Shown here: one piece after another, positions 8,200 to 16,591 of the stretch
How the letters are laid out: each line of letters starts with the position of its first letter
Numbering within the stretch: the stretch's first letter is position 1
DNA from: JAAYAY01 sp964429355
GTDB taxonomy: Bacteria; Planctomycetota; Planctomycetia; Pirellulales; Thermoguttaceae
Direction of reading: 5' to 3'
DNA: 28,025 bases
Assembly: GCA_964429355.1 (NCBI GenBank)
Contig: CAYSCH010000082.1
Span: 1 to 28,025 of the forward strand
Position numbers and translations under genes: made by a program
Notes under the pieces: model-generated
Told to the model about the DNA's origin: nothing
The model's input: the letters and a program-made list of their open reading frames with translations, nothing else
Databases searched by the model: none

Positions 8200-9237
8200 G
8201 TGGCGTACGCTCAAATCTCGGCGATTGAATTTCACCTTCCGGAGCAAGTGCTCGCCAACGACGAACTCGCCGACATCTACAGCGGTTGGACACCGGATGC
8301 GATCGAGCAGAAGCTCGGCGTGAGGACCCGTCGCGTGGCGCGCCCTGACGAAACGGCCTCCGACCTGGCCTTTCAGGCGGCCGAAAAGCTGTTCGGGCGC
8401 GAACCATCTTTGAGGGAGTCGATCGATTTTGTTATCTTCTGCACTCAGGAACCCGATCACTTCTTGCCCACGACGGCCTGCCTGTTGCAGCACCGTCTCC
8501 GTTTGACGGAGACCTGCGGTGCCTTTGACTTCAATCTGGGATGTTCGGGGTTCATTTATGGTCTCTCCCTCTCTCGCGGCCTGATCGAGACTGGCCAGGC
8601 GCGGAAGATCCTGCTTCTGACGGCCAATACGTACAGCAAGTTCATCAACCGAAAAGACCGTGTCTCACGCCCACTGTTCGGAGACGGATCGGCAGCAACG
8701 CTGGTTGAGGCGGTTGACAATCAGGCGGGCAACGGACCCCTTATTGGGCCATTCGTTTTCGGAACAGACGGGGGAGGTGGGGATCTATTGATCGTGCCCG
8801 CCGGGGGGATGCGAATGCCAGCCACTCCCGAAACTGCCATCGAGCACACCGACAGCAAAGGCGGAACGCGGTCGAAGAACCAGCTTTACATGCATGGCCC
8901 GGGCGTTTTTTCCTTCAGCGTGGATCGCGTTCCGCCGCTGGTCCAGGCATTGCTCGATAAGGCGGGCTTGAGTCGCGACGACATCGATCTGTTCGTGTTC
9001 CATCAAGCCAACAAGTTCATGCTCGAACGGCTGCGTAAGCAGTGCGACATCGCTCCCGATCGCTTTATGATCGACATGTTGGATCGGGGGAATACCGTAT
9101 CGAGCACGATTCCCATTGCCCTCGTCGACGCCCAGGCATCCGGCATACTGAAACCGAGTTCTCGGGTGATGCTGGTTGGATTTGGCGTGGGGCTGTCGTG
9201 GGCGGCAACGATTGCGGTCTTGCCCGAACGGCTGTGA
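8200..9237 (+). CDS. 3-oxoacyl-ACP synthase III (KAS III) family protein
   Basis: This is a 345-residue thiolase-fold condensing enzyme. The Cys-His-Asn triad of KAS III is complete: C115 in NLGCSGF, H268 in VFHQANKF and N298 in RGNTVSSTIP. The C-terminal glycine loop GFGVGLSW is also present. I placed the start at GTG 8200 because GGAG sits 8 bases upstream and the family's N-terminal strand (AQISAIEFHLPEQV) begins just after it; the longer open frame back to 7942 is unlikely to be translated. KAS III enzymes start fatty-acid chains from acyl-CoA and malonyl-ACP. Variants in polysaccharide or lipid loci make special acyl groups. No other fatty-acid gene is nearby, so a dedicated acyl donor for glycan or glycolipid modification is a reasonable inference. 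Confidence 0.9.
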   Translation: MAYAQISAIEFHLPEQVLANDELADIYSGWTPDAIEQKLGVRTRRVARPDETASDLAFQAAEKLFGREPSLRESIDFVIFCTQEPDHFLPTTACLLQHRLRLTETCGAFDFNLGCSGFIYGLSLSRGLIETGQARKILLLTANTYSKFINRKDRVSRPLFGDGSAATLVEAVDNQAGNGPLIGPFVFGTDGGGGDLLIVPAGGMRMPATPETAIEHTDSKGGTRSKNQLYMHGPGVFSFSVDRVPPLVQALLDKAGLSRDDIDLFVFHQANKFMLERLRKQCDIAPDRFMIDMLDRGNTVSSTIPIALVDAQASGILKPSSRVMLVGFGVGLSWAATIAVLPERL

Positions 9238-9451
9238 GACACGGAGCAGAGGGTGGGAGTCGGGGGGCAGAGCGGCTCGACGTGAACTGTCAGGAGTCAG
9301 AGGAGGGATGTGGCGCGGTCTGCTTGTTGACCGTACGAGTCGGCAAAGGACGGGCCGCCCTGTAATGCGTCCATCTGGTCCCTATCTTCCACACCATCCC
9401 TGCCAGATGGCTGCCGGTGACCATCCGAAGACTACGAAGGAGGCGTCACCT

Positions 9452-12205
9452 TCACCGCCTTGCGCGGTCTGAGGGGCGCACGGCTTCCTCGACGGCCTGG
9501 AACGGATGGGCGGATGCGATTCCCTGTCTGACGGCTTGTTCAAGAAGTTTTTCGGCTCCTGGATGTCCGGGTTTGCGCTGAGTGCACCACCGGAACTGTT
9601 TTGCAGCCTCACCGAAATCCTCGAGCGCCAGACAGGATTTTCCGAGGGCCAGGTGCGTGTCGAAATTGAACGAGTCTGCCGCGACAGCTTTCTGCAGGCA
9701 ATCTCGCTGTCTTGTCGGATTGCGGAGCTTCGCGTGCGAAGACGCGGCGCCTGCCCAATAACTGGCCGCCTCAATGTCGGGAAGCGACTGGGCCTTGGAC
9801 TCGCATGCTGCCGCATGGGCGGCAAGAACACACTCCAATTCCGCAGCCAGCTCCGGCCGACTGTAATGACGCACCATCAATTGCAGTGCGTCAGCGTCAG
9901 GCTGAAACTCCTTAAGAAGAAACTCCGTCACGGAAACACGACCGGCAAGGGCTCGGAGGCCGGCAAGGGCTCGGATGAGCCGCTGCTGATGTTCGCGGCC
10001 AGAATGGAATGAACGTTTCAAGTACACCATCGCCTGATCATTCCGCCCAGATAGTGCCAACTCGCTTCCGATTTCGAATAAGATCGTGCCGTCGTGGGGT
10101 CGCACTCGAAATGCCTGATCGAGATAAGCCGACTTGGTTGGGACCGACGATTCTTCGAGAAACGACAGTTCCGCAAGGAGGAGATAGGTCGCGCCCTCAA
10201 GCGGTCCAAGTTGCGCTGCCCGATGAGCGTGGCGAAGTGCCGCATCAAGATGAACACAGTGTTTCCCCACACCTCTGGGGAGCCACTCTCTTGCCGCCTC
10301 AACGGATTCGAAGTTATCGAGAACAGTCTCTCGAATCATCCGCAGGTCGAACTCGTTCTCAGCCGTCGATTGTATTTCGAGGAACAAATCGCGGTGCACC
10401 TGCGCCTTGCTGGTATGGGCGAGGCTCCAGTCAGGACGCAAGTCGACCGCGCACGCCAGCTCCTGGAGCATGGCTGTCAGGATTTGTTGTCGGGATCCCG
10501 ATTCGGCCGAAACATCGTCGTAGGCGGTCTTCTGATTCAGTTGCACGAGAGAGCGTTTCAGAAGCAAATACCGGTTCCAGGGAACATCCGCCTGGCATGC
10601 TCGCCAGAATCCGGGAAGTGAGGATGCGATGAGTGCCGCCAGCACGACGGTTATTCCAGCCCAGGCGAGGCGAGGCAGTCGCCGGACCGGCGACGGGATC
10701 GCAACCTGGTCGCGTTGGAGTTGGTAGAGCCGACAGGCACAGGCTCCCAGGATCGCGATGGCTCCCATGCATCCGGGCACATACCAAATATAGTCCATGG
10801 TCGAATGAACCACATTGGCCAGCAACGCCGGAAGAACCGCCACAAAGCACAGAACCGTGCGTGGATCACTCCCGTTTGCCAGAGCCTTCGCGCACCAGAA
10901 GAAGTGAATCACGATTGTGGTTGCTACAAGAATTAGTCCGGCCACGCCGGTTTCGAGTGCGATCTGAACGTAACTGTTTTCGGCGTGGGTGTAGTACAAA
11001 CCGGCATCGATGTCAGCTACCGGTTCCAGGTACACGGGGTAGACGGAGCCATGGCTTGACAATCCAGTTCCACAAAGCAAGTGATCGCCGAAGCCTTCGC
11101 AGGCGGCAGACCAAAGCCGGCTGCGATTGCCCAGCGAAGTGCGTGAGGTGGCACTTTCGAACCGTTTTGCCAGTGCATCATAGCCATAGATACTCAACCC
11201 AAGGCAAACGATCAGTCCCAATCCGGTCAGCGTGGCAAACGTTCGGCGGCTCAGTTTTCCGGCGTTCAGCAGGAGATACAGGGCTGTCGTACTGCTTACC
11301 AACAGGGCCAGCACTCCGCCCCGTGAAAACGACATCAGCACGGCCAGAGCGCAGAGCGGTACGAGGATCGCCTTGAGCGCAGTATTCAGTGAGAGGTTCT
11401 GGCCATGGCTGCGGAAGCGGTTGCGGGAGGACGCCGGCACTCGCCGTTCGGGTCGGCCGGCAAACGTCCACCAGAGCAGAGCTCCGAAACCTAACGAGAC
11501 GAATTGGGCAAAATGGTTTCGGTTGGTGAAGGCCCCCTTGACGCAATCGTCGGTACGGCTGTAAGGGTGCTCGATGATCCAGAAGAATTTCCCGTTGCTC
11601 GTGAGGAACTGCACAATTCCAAAGGCTGCCATTAGGGAAACGGATATCGCCAACCAGCGAATGATTCGTTCGACGTCACCGATGCATTGAATGCGTTGAA
11701 CGGTGACCGTAAACAGCAAGATACCCGAAATAAGCAGAATCAGGCTTTGCCGGGTCGTGCCCGGCGTTAAGGTGAGCGTTTCCCAAGTCCCGAGGGTCGT
11801 TTGGCCTGGCGTGCCAGACTTCCAGAGAGGCAGGACCTCGTAGACGTGAGGAGAAACTTTGTCGATCAGGCCTGGTGAAAGTGGGACAAGTTGAAGGAAC
11901 ACCAGGCCCAAGGCCACGACCATGGGAAAGAAGGCAAAGGTGCTGCGGCAAGTGCGATCTCCGTTGGCAAACATGTGATGAAGGGCCCACCACAGGCTCG
12001 TCCAGAAAGCGATGCCAACGAAGACAAGTTGCCCGACAGGTGTCCGGCCACCCATGACGAACGGGACAACCGTCATAGAACCGGCAAGTCCGGCGTCAAC
12101 CAGCGCGAGAGTCCACGGACCTGTCCCTGATTCCTCGCGATGGCGCCCGGCCCGGTGACGTTGCGCGGTCGCGCCGGAATCGTTGTTCGAATCAAATGAG
12201 GCCAT
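9452..12205 (-). CDS. O-antigen ligase/polymerase family membrane protein with C-terminal TPR region
   Basis: This is a 917-residue protein. Residues ~30-520 hold about a dozen hydrophobic segments with the O-antigen ligase (Wzy_C) core: FTNRNHFAQF, SFSRGG, a large periplasmic loop with RSRLW and HAENSYVQIALETGVAG. Residues ~600-900 are soluble and helical, with TPR-like blocks (SAYLDQAFRVRPHDGTILFEIG; DTHLALGKSCLALEDFGEAAKQF). The start ATG 12205 has AAGG upstream. It is the third gene of the reverse export operon, 32 bases after the kinase gene, so it most likely polymerises or ligates the repeat unit in the inner membrane. Ligase and polymerase cannot be separated by sequence alone. TPR-tailed members may dock other assembly proteins. 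Confidence 0.88.
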   Translation of the reverse strand: MASFDSNNDSGATAQRHRAGRHREESGTGPWTLALVDAGLAGSMTVVPFVMGGRTPVGQLVFVGIAFWTSLWWALHHMFANGDRTCRSTFAFFPMVVALGLVFLQLVPLSPGLIDKVSPHVYEVLPLWKSGTPGQTTLGTWETLTLTPGTTRQSLILLISGILLFTVTVQRIQCIGDVERIIRWLAISVSLMAAFGIVQFLTSNGKFFWIIEHPYSRTDDCVKGAFTNRNHFAQFVSLGFGALLWWTFAGRPERRVPASSRNRFRSHGQNLSLNTALKAILVPLCALAVLMSFSRGGVLALLVSSTTALYLLLNAGKLSRRTFATLTGLGLIVCLGLSIYGYDALAKRFESATSRTSLGNRSRLWSAACEGFGDHLLCGTGLSSHGSVYPVYLEPVADIDAGLYYTHAENSYVQIALETGVAGLILVATTIVIHFFWCAKALANGSDPRTVLCFVAVLPALLANVVHSTMDYIWYVPGCMGAIAILGACACRLYQLQRDQVAIPSPVRRLPRLAWAGITVVLAALIASSLPGFWRACQADVPWNRYLLLKRSLVQLNQKTAYDDVSAESGSRQQILTAMLQELACAVDLRPDWSLAHTSKAQVHRDLFLEIQSTAENEFDLRMIRETVLDNFESVEAAREWLPRGVGKHCVHLDAALRHAHRAAQLGPLEGATYLLLAELSFLEESSVPTKSAYLDQAFRVRPHDGTILFEIGSELALSGRNDQAMVYLKRSFHSGREHQQRLIRALAGLRALAGRVSVTEFLLKEFQPDADALQLMVRHYSRPELAAELECVLAAHAAACESKAQSLPDIEAASYWAGAASSHAKLRNPTRQRDCLQKAVAADSFNFDTHLALGKSCLALEDFGEAAKQFRWCTQRKPGHPGAEKLLEQAVRQGIASAHPFQAVEEAVRPSDRARR

Positions 12206-12237
12206 AGGATCCCTTGGATTCTCGCTGCCGGGGCCGG

Positions 12238-14541
12238 TCAGGCAGCCGCATCCGTCACCCGACGGGGATGTTGCCGCTGGCGTTCCTCGTGGGCGGAGTC
12301 GCCCCCGCCGTCGTGCCCGTAGTCGTACGCATAGCCGTAACCGTAACCGTAACCGTAGTAGCCCTGACTCTTTTCGGCGTCAACATTGTTGATCACAATT
12401 CCCAGAATGCTTACGCCGAGTGGCGGAAAGCTTTCGACAGCGCGAACGACCGGGCGGCGTCGATTCTTTTCAGGTCGAACGGTCAATACAACACCATCGA
12501 CCAGACGTCCAATAATGGCCGAGTCACTGACAGCCAGGACCGGGGGACTATCGACGACAATCTGATCGTACACCGATTCAGCCCAAGCCAGAAGCTCGGA
12601 AAAGCGATCGCTTGCCAGAAGCTCCATCGGATTCAGCGGCCGTGGGCCGGACGGGATGATGTCGAGATTCGGAAGAAACCCGGCGACGAGATTCTGGCGA
12701 ATTGAATCGACGAGCGGCGCAGAATCTCGCAGCAGCGTCGAGAGGCCCCGCTGGCCGCGGAGATTCACCAGAGGTGTCAAACCGGGGCGCCGCATATCGG
12801 CATCGATCAGCAGGGTTCGTTTGCCTGACTGGGCAATTGTTGTCCCCAAGTTTACGCTGACGGTCGTTTTCCCGTCGCCTGGCTCGGTGCTGGTGACCAC
12901 GAGACGGCTGGCGCCGCCCGCGGCAAACGCCAACGCTGTTCGCAAGGTTCGGAACGATTCGGCCTCGACGCCGGTCGGTTCGACATGGACGTGGATGCCG
13001 CCGGGGCCGACCTGGTTGAGCGGTTCGAGCTTGCGGATCATGGCCAGAACGGGCACGCCCAGTTGCGTCTGCATTTCCTCGGGGGAGCGGAAACGATCGT
13101 CGAGGAGATCGAGCACATAAATGATCGCCAGACCCATTGCAATTCCCAAGAAGAGGGAGAGGGCAAAGGTCTTGAGCAACTTTGGATTGGCTGGCGATCT
13201 GGGAACTTCCGGGTCCTTGATTATCCTCGTCTTGAGCATCCCGTTTCCCTGATCGAGATCGACATCCTTGAGTCGTTCAACCAGGGCCTGTTTGAGAGCC
13301 AGCAAATGGGCGAGGTCATTTTCCACCGTCTCCAGACGCGTGGCGCTCTTGTCGAGTTCGAGGGCACGCGTACTCTCGGCCTGGTAGCTGGCGAGGAGAT
13401 TCTGCTCGTGGACAGTCGCCTGCTCGAGTTCCTGTTCGGCGATGCGGAGCAGCATGGGGGCGAGTTGCTGATCGCTTGTTTTTTCCATGATCGCCATCTG
13501 AACTGCCTGGCGGTTGTTCAGGTACTGTTCCGCCACGCGGATACGTTCCTCAATCTCCCGCACGGATCGGTGCTGAGGACCATAGACTTGCCTCGCTGAT
13601 TCGAGAGCCGCTTTTTCCTTGAGCAGTTGTTGCGTGGCTTGTGCCGCAATGTACGCATCCTGGGTGCTGAATCCGAAGGCGCTCTTGATAAACTCGGTAC
13701 CCACGCTTTCGAGCATCGCCAGTGCGTATTGTTGGAGATCCTCGCCTCGCTGGATCGCGTGCTGCAGTCCCACGAGTTGAGACTGAGCCTTGAGACGTAT
13801 CTTCTGGGCCTCCATGCAGGCGGTATTCAGTTCAATGGCGCGGGCCACAACAACGTTGACGCCCTTCTCACCGTCCCTGATTGCCAACTCCTGTGCTTCC
13901 GAGCGGATACGGTGCTTTTCGAGGCTCCTCTTGTTGAACTCGTCATCCAGCTCGTTGAGTTTCCGACCGAGCAGATCGGCCACTTCACCTGCGGTACTGC
14001 GATAGAGCTCGTTCATAAAACTCAGGTAGGCCGACAAGACCGCGTCAACCACGACTGCAGCCGCCTGTGGGTCCTTCGACCGGTAGGTGATCGTGAGGAT
14101 ATTCGTACCTCGCACGGCGCTCACGGTCAGGTTGTTTCGCAGCACACTGGGCCAACTTGACTGGGGAAGACCGGCAAAATCCATGCGATGCTGGACAGGC
14201 ACAGCCTTCAATGCCTCGATCAGAACAGCTTCGCTTGTCGCAATACTCGTGTAGGTAGGCATCAAGTCCTTGGCGAAACGTTCACCTGCCATGGAGGCTG
14301 CCGTATCTTGTTGGTCCATTTGCATTACGAGCAGCGACGCATTCGCTTCGTAGATGCGGGTGGCGGTCAAGTAATAAAGCCCGCCGAGCAGCAACGACAC
14401 GATGACAGCGGCAAGCAGAATCTCGCGACGGGAGAGCACGATTCGCAAGAATTGGGCCAACGTCTGGATCGGGTGGCTCAAGGATGTTGCCTCGACGTGG
14501 CCGTCCGGAACAACCTCCAGCTTGTCAACGTTTTGAGTCAT
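12238..14541 (-). CDS. Polysaccharide co-polymerase / bacterial tyrosine autokinase (Wzc-like)
   Basis: This is a 767-residue protein. It has an N-terminal Wzz domain with a membrane segment near 40-57, a long periplasmic coiled coil (~170-440), a second membrane segment near 455-480 and a cytoplasmic BY-kinase domain. Walker A is EPGDGKTT (~553-560), Walker A' is LLIDADMRRPG (~577) and Walker B is VVDSPP (~662). The tail has eight Tyr between 728 and 741 in a GY-repeat, the autophosphorylation cluster. Cycles of Tyr phosphorylation set chain length and export in Wza/Wzc systems. ATG 14541 has AAGGA five bases upstream. It lies between the export lipoprotein and polymerase genes on the same strand. 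The Tyr tail is coded by a short tandem DNA repeat (12334-12363). Confidence 0.93.
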   Translation of the reverse strand: MTQNVDKLEVVPDGHVEATSLSHPIQTLAQFLRIVLSRREILLAAVIVSLLLGGLYYLTATRIYEANASLLVMQMDQQDTAASMAGERFAKDLMPTYTSIATSEAVLIEALKAVPVQHRMDFAGLPQSSWPSVLRNNLTVSAVRGTNILTITYRSKDPQAAAVVVDAVLSAYLSFMNELYRSTAGEVADLLGRKLNELDDEFNKRSLEKHRIRSEAQELAIRDGEKGVNVVVARAIELNTACMEAQKIRLKAQSQLVGLQHAIQRGEDLQQYALAMLESVGTEFIKSAFGFSTQDAYIAAQATQQLLKEKAALESARQVYGPQHRSVREIEERIRVAEQYLNNRQAVQMAIMEKTSDQQLAPMLLRIAEQELEQATVHEQNLLASYQAESTRALELDKSATRLETVENDLAHLLALKQALVERLKDVDLDQGNGMLKTRIIKDPEVPRSPANPKLLKTFALSLFLGIAMGLAIIYVLDLLDDRFRSPEEMQTQLGVPVLAMIRKLEPLNQVGPGGIHVHVEPTGVEAESFRTLRTALAFAAGGASRLVVTSTEPGDGKTTVSVNLGTTIAQSGKRTLLIDADMRRPGLTPLVNLRGQRGLSTLLRDSAPLVDSIRQNLVAGFLPNLDIIPSGPRPLNPMELLASDRFSELLAWAESVYDQIVVDSPPVLAVSDSAIIGRLVDGVVLTVRPEKNRRRPVVRAVESFPPLGVSILGIVINNVDAEKSQGYYGYGYGYGYAYDYGHDGGGDSAHEERQRQHPRRVTDAAA
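12334..12363. repeat. Hexanucleotide tandem repeat (CCGTAA)n coding the kinase Tyr tail
   Basis: About four near-identical 6-base units (CCGTAA, reverse TTACGG) lie in frame near the 3' end of the kinase gene. Each unit codes one Gly-Tyr pair, so gain or loss of a unit keeps the frame and changes the number of tyrosines. Confidence 0.8.
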
Positions 14542-14589
14542 GAGAATCCTTGTTGGCCTGTTATGTCTTGTGACCGAATGGCTGTGGGA

Positions 14590-15705
14590 TCAGAACAGGG
14601 GAACGGAAGAGCCAAGTGAGAACCGGACGATGTTGATGGCGTCCCACATGGCCGTGTTCACGGTCCTCTCCACGCTCACGACGTCACCGGGCTCCAATTG
14701 AACGTTTTCCTTTCCCGATCTCTTTGCCGCCTTGAGACTGATGTCGATCACCGCCGGGTCGTTCATGCCCGGGCGCTGGCGAATCACGTAAATCTTGTCG
14801 GCAAATGGATTGGTGGAGCCCCCTGCCAGGGCAAGGGCGCCCAACACAGTGAGGGGACGCTTCACGGGATACTCGAATTCGCCTGGCGATTTGACAAGGC
14901 CAATGACCTGCACAGGGGCGAGTTCTTGTTTTTCCACAACAATCACGGTGTTGTCGCTCAGATACTGCCCCGTGGCGCCGGACGTGACGGCATCGACGAT
15001 GTTGACCCGCTGTGCTCTGGCTTGTGCTGCGGCCAAACCTTGGGCACTGGCGGTGATCACGCCATCTGGGCCCATGGCGGCCGGATTGGCGGCAACCAGC
15101 CCGTTGATCTCCGCGGGCATGCGGATGTCCACGTTGGCGCCCGCGTCGTCCGCCAGGCCGCCGGCCGCAACCACCGCATCGAGTAGATAACTCTGGCCTC
15201 GGGGCAATTCGACGATTCCCGGTTCCTCAACTGCACCGACGACCGTTATGCGATTGAGCCGTTGATGCTTCATGGTGACTGCAACGTGGGGCTGCAGGTA
15301 GAGGCCCCGTTGGATACAGGCCGCCGAGATCGCAGCTTCTGCGTCCGACAGTTCCATGCCTGCCAACCGCAACACGCCTACATCCGGTAAGATTGCGTTA
15401 CCGTCGTCACCGACCCGGACAGGAAATTCAATCACAGAATCCGCTCCAAGCCCGCCCGCAATGGACAAGTCCAGCACATCCCCCGGTTGGATGAACTCCG
15501 ACCCTGTCGAAGGTCCAGCAAGGCCGCTCAAATCGAGTCGCTTCACGTTCGGTACCGGAAGAGCAGCCAGCGTCGGCGGGAGTTGTTCAGGCCGATAGAT
15601 ATTGGGGCTGGCGCATCCGGTCAGAACTGCGCACCATAACGCCAGCACAGTCCAGGTGGCTGCCCGAGTAGATTCTGACCGAAAATTGGGAGACTTGTCT
15701 TCCAT
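14590..15705 (-). CDS. Polysaccharide export outer-membrane lipoprotein (Wza-like, SLBB domains)
   Basis: This is a 371-residue protein. The N-terminus has a hydrophobic stretch and a lipobox L28-T-G-C31, so it should be cleaved by signal peptidase II and anchored to the outer membrane. Residues ~70-160 match the poly-export domain (EFIQPGDVLDLSI... VRVGDDGNAILPDVG), followed by SLBB-type segments (ITVVGAVEEPGIVELP and VQVIGLVKSPGEFEYPV). Wza-type proteins form the outer-membrane channel for capsule or exopolysaccharide and pair with a Wzc kinase, whose gene starts 48 bases downstream. I prefer ATG 15705; a TTG at 15717 in the same frame is possible. Neither has a strong ribosome site. It is the first gene of the reverse export operon. 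Confidence 0.9.
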   Translation of the reverse strand: MEDKSPNFRSESTRAATWTVLALWCAVLTGCASPNIYRPEQLPPTLAALPVPNVKRLDLSGLAGPSTGSEFIQPGDVLDLSIAGGLGADSVIEFPVRVGDDGNAILPDVGVLRLAGMELSDAEAAISAACIQRGLYLQPHVAVTMKHQRLNRITVVGAVEEPGIVELPRGQSYLLDAVVAAGGLADDAGANVDIRMPAEINGLVAANPAAMGPDGVITASAQGLAAAQARAQRVNIVDAVTSGATGQYLSDNTVIVVEKQELAPVQVIGLVKSPGEFEYPVKRPLTVLGALALAGGSTNPFADKIYVIRQRPGMNDPAVIDISLKAAKRSGKENVQLEPGDVVSVERTVNTAMWDAINIVRFSLGSSVPLF

Positions 15706-15819
15706 GACCAAGATCAAAGTGCTGTCGCCTCGGTTAGGATAACTCGATGAGCCGTCGGATTCGGAACCATGCCTCTCATACCTTCCACGTTAATCCGTTG
15801 CGATCGAGGACAGGCGCCG

Positions 15820-15850
15820 CGGCTCCCAGTCCATAGGAGCCGGAGTCTTT
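15820..15850 (+). terminator. Possible terminator-like hairpin CGGCTCC...GGAGCCG followed by TCTTTT
   Basis: A 7-bp stem with a 9-base loop at 15820-15842 is followed by GAGTCTTTT on the + strand. No forward gene lies upstream, so if it is a terminator it may block antisense or end an unseen small RNA. It would also be part of the 5' region of the reverse export operon. Confidence 0.35.
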
Positions 15851-16254
15851 TACAGAATGGCGACAGTTGCTGCAAGTCGAAAAACTCTCAGAACATCCGT
15901 TTCAAGACAAGTAGAGCGAGGCATGCGTTGACAGCGCAATTTCTGGGGTGAAACCGGTTGGAGTGTCCGTGTTGGTATCCAAAAGGGCTATCCCCCAAAA
16001 TGAGGTTGATCGCCTACGCCCGGTCTGATACCCTCCTCCACCCTGACGAAGGAGATCGTGCCACAATGCCTTCCGCAAAGCCATCTCCTTGGCATGTTTA
16101 TTGGGACGAGACCTTGAGTCGTTCGTGCGCGCAAGCAGCCGTTCGGCATGCATCTTGGCGACGTCGCGGTCGAATGGGTAAAAAAGGCAAGATGGGGCTA
16201 TGAATGAGCGGCGATTGACCGAAGGAAAGGTGGGTTGTGCCGATTTCTTCTGCC

Positions 16255-16277
16255 AATCGCACTCCTCTTGCGATTTT
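16255..16277 (+). terminator. Possible hairpin AATCGCA...TGCGATT-TT
   Basis: A perfect 7-bp stem with a 7-base loop ends in four T on the + strand. The short T tract makes termination uncertain; attenuation in the leader of the downstream transferase gene is an alternative. Confidence 0.35.
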
Positions 16278-16591
16278 CCCTCAACTATCGGGACGAGAAG
16301 AACCGAAAACCACGGCTACTTCGAAAGAAAACTCCCGGACAAAGGGCCGCTTTGACGAGCGAAGTATTGGTTGGGCCGCGATAAGTCTGGCCCCCGAAAG
16401 TGTACTGTATCGAAAAAGACCACCAGATGGTTTAGGCATCATTCCCCCCGGTAGATTTGGATTTGCCCGCAAAAGTGGAATCTTCGGAAGAAAGTTCATA
16501 CTTCTGGGTGGGTCTGTGACGACGATACCTTAGGGTGCCGCGGTGGATGAGCCACCTCGGGCGGTCAATCCACATCTCGGAAGGACTCCGA

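Larger units (their letters stand above)
15706..16591. other. Long divergent spacer (886 bases) between the export operon and the initiating transferase gene
   Basis: No credible protein gene is visible; short open frames here lack ribosome sites and protein-like composition. Base composition is less GC-rich than the flanking genes in its right half. Two hairpins were seen: 15820-15842 and 16255-16275. A CGGTC...GACCG pairing at about 16169-16221 encloses an A6 tract and purine-rich segments, which could be a structured leader. Promoters for both operons must be here, but I could not identify convincing boxes. Confidence 0.6.

Noticed and set aside
12985..13599. Forward open frame opposite the tyrosine kinase gene
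   Set aside because: It is a shadow of the kinase coiled-coil region; codon structure belongs to the reverse gene.
16088..16106. Sigma-54-like promoter TTGGCATG-N4-TTGG in the divergent spacer
   Set aside because: The -12 element has GG in place of the nearly invariant GC, and the next gene is about 490 bases away.
16160..16230. Cyclic-di-GMP riboswitch candidate (purine-rich GGCAAGATGGGGC segment)
   Set aside because: The conserved GGCAAACC and GACGCAAAGCC core blocks are not present.
15958..16533. Two short forward open frames in the divergent spacer (81 and 98 codons)
   Set aside because: Neither has a ribosome site, domain or protein-like composition.
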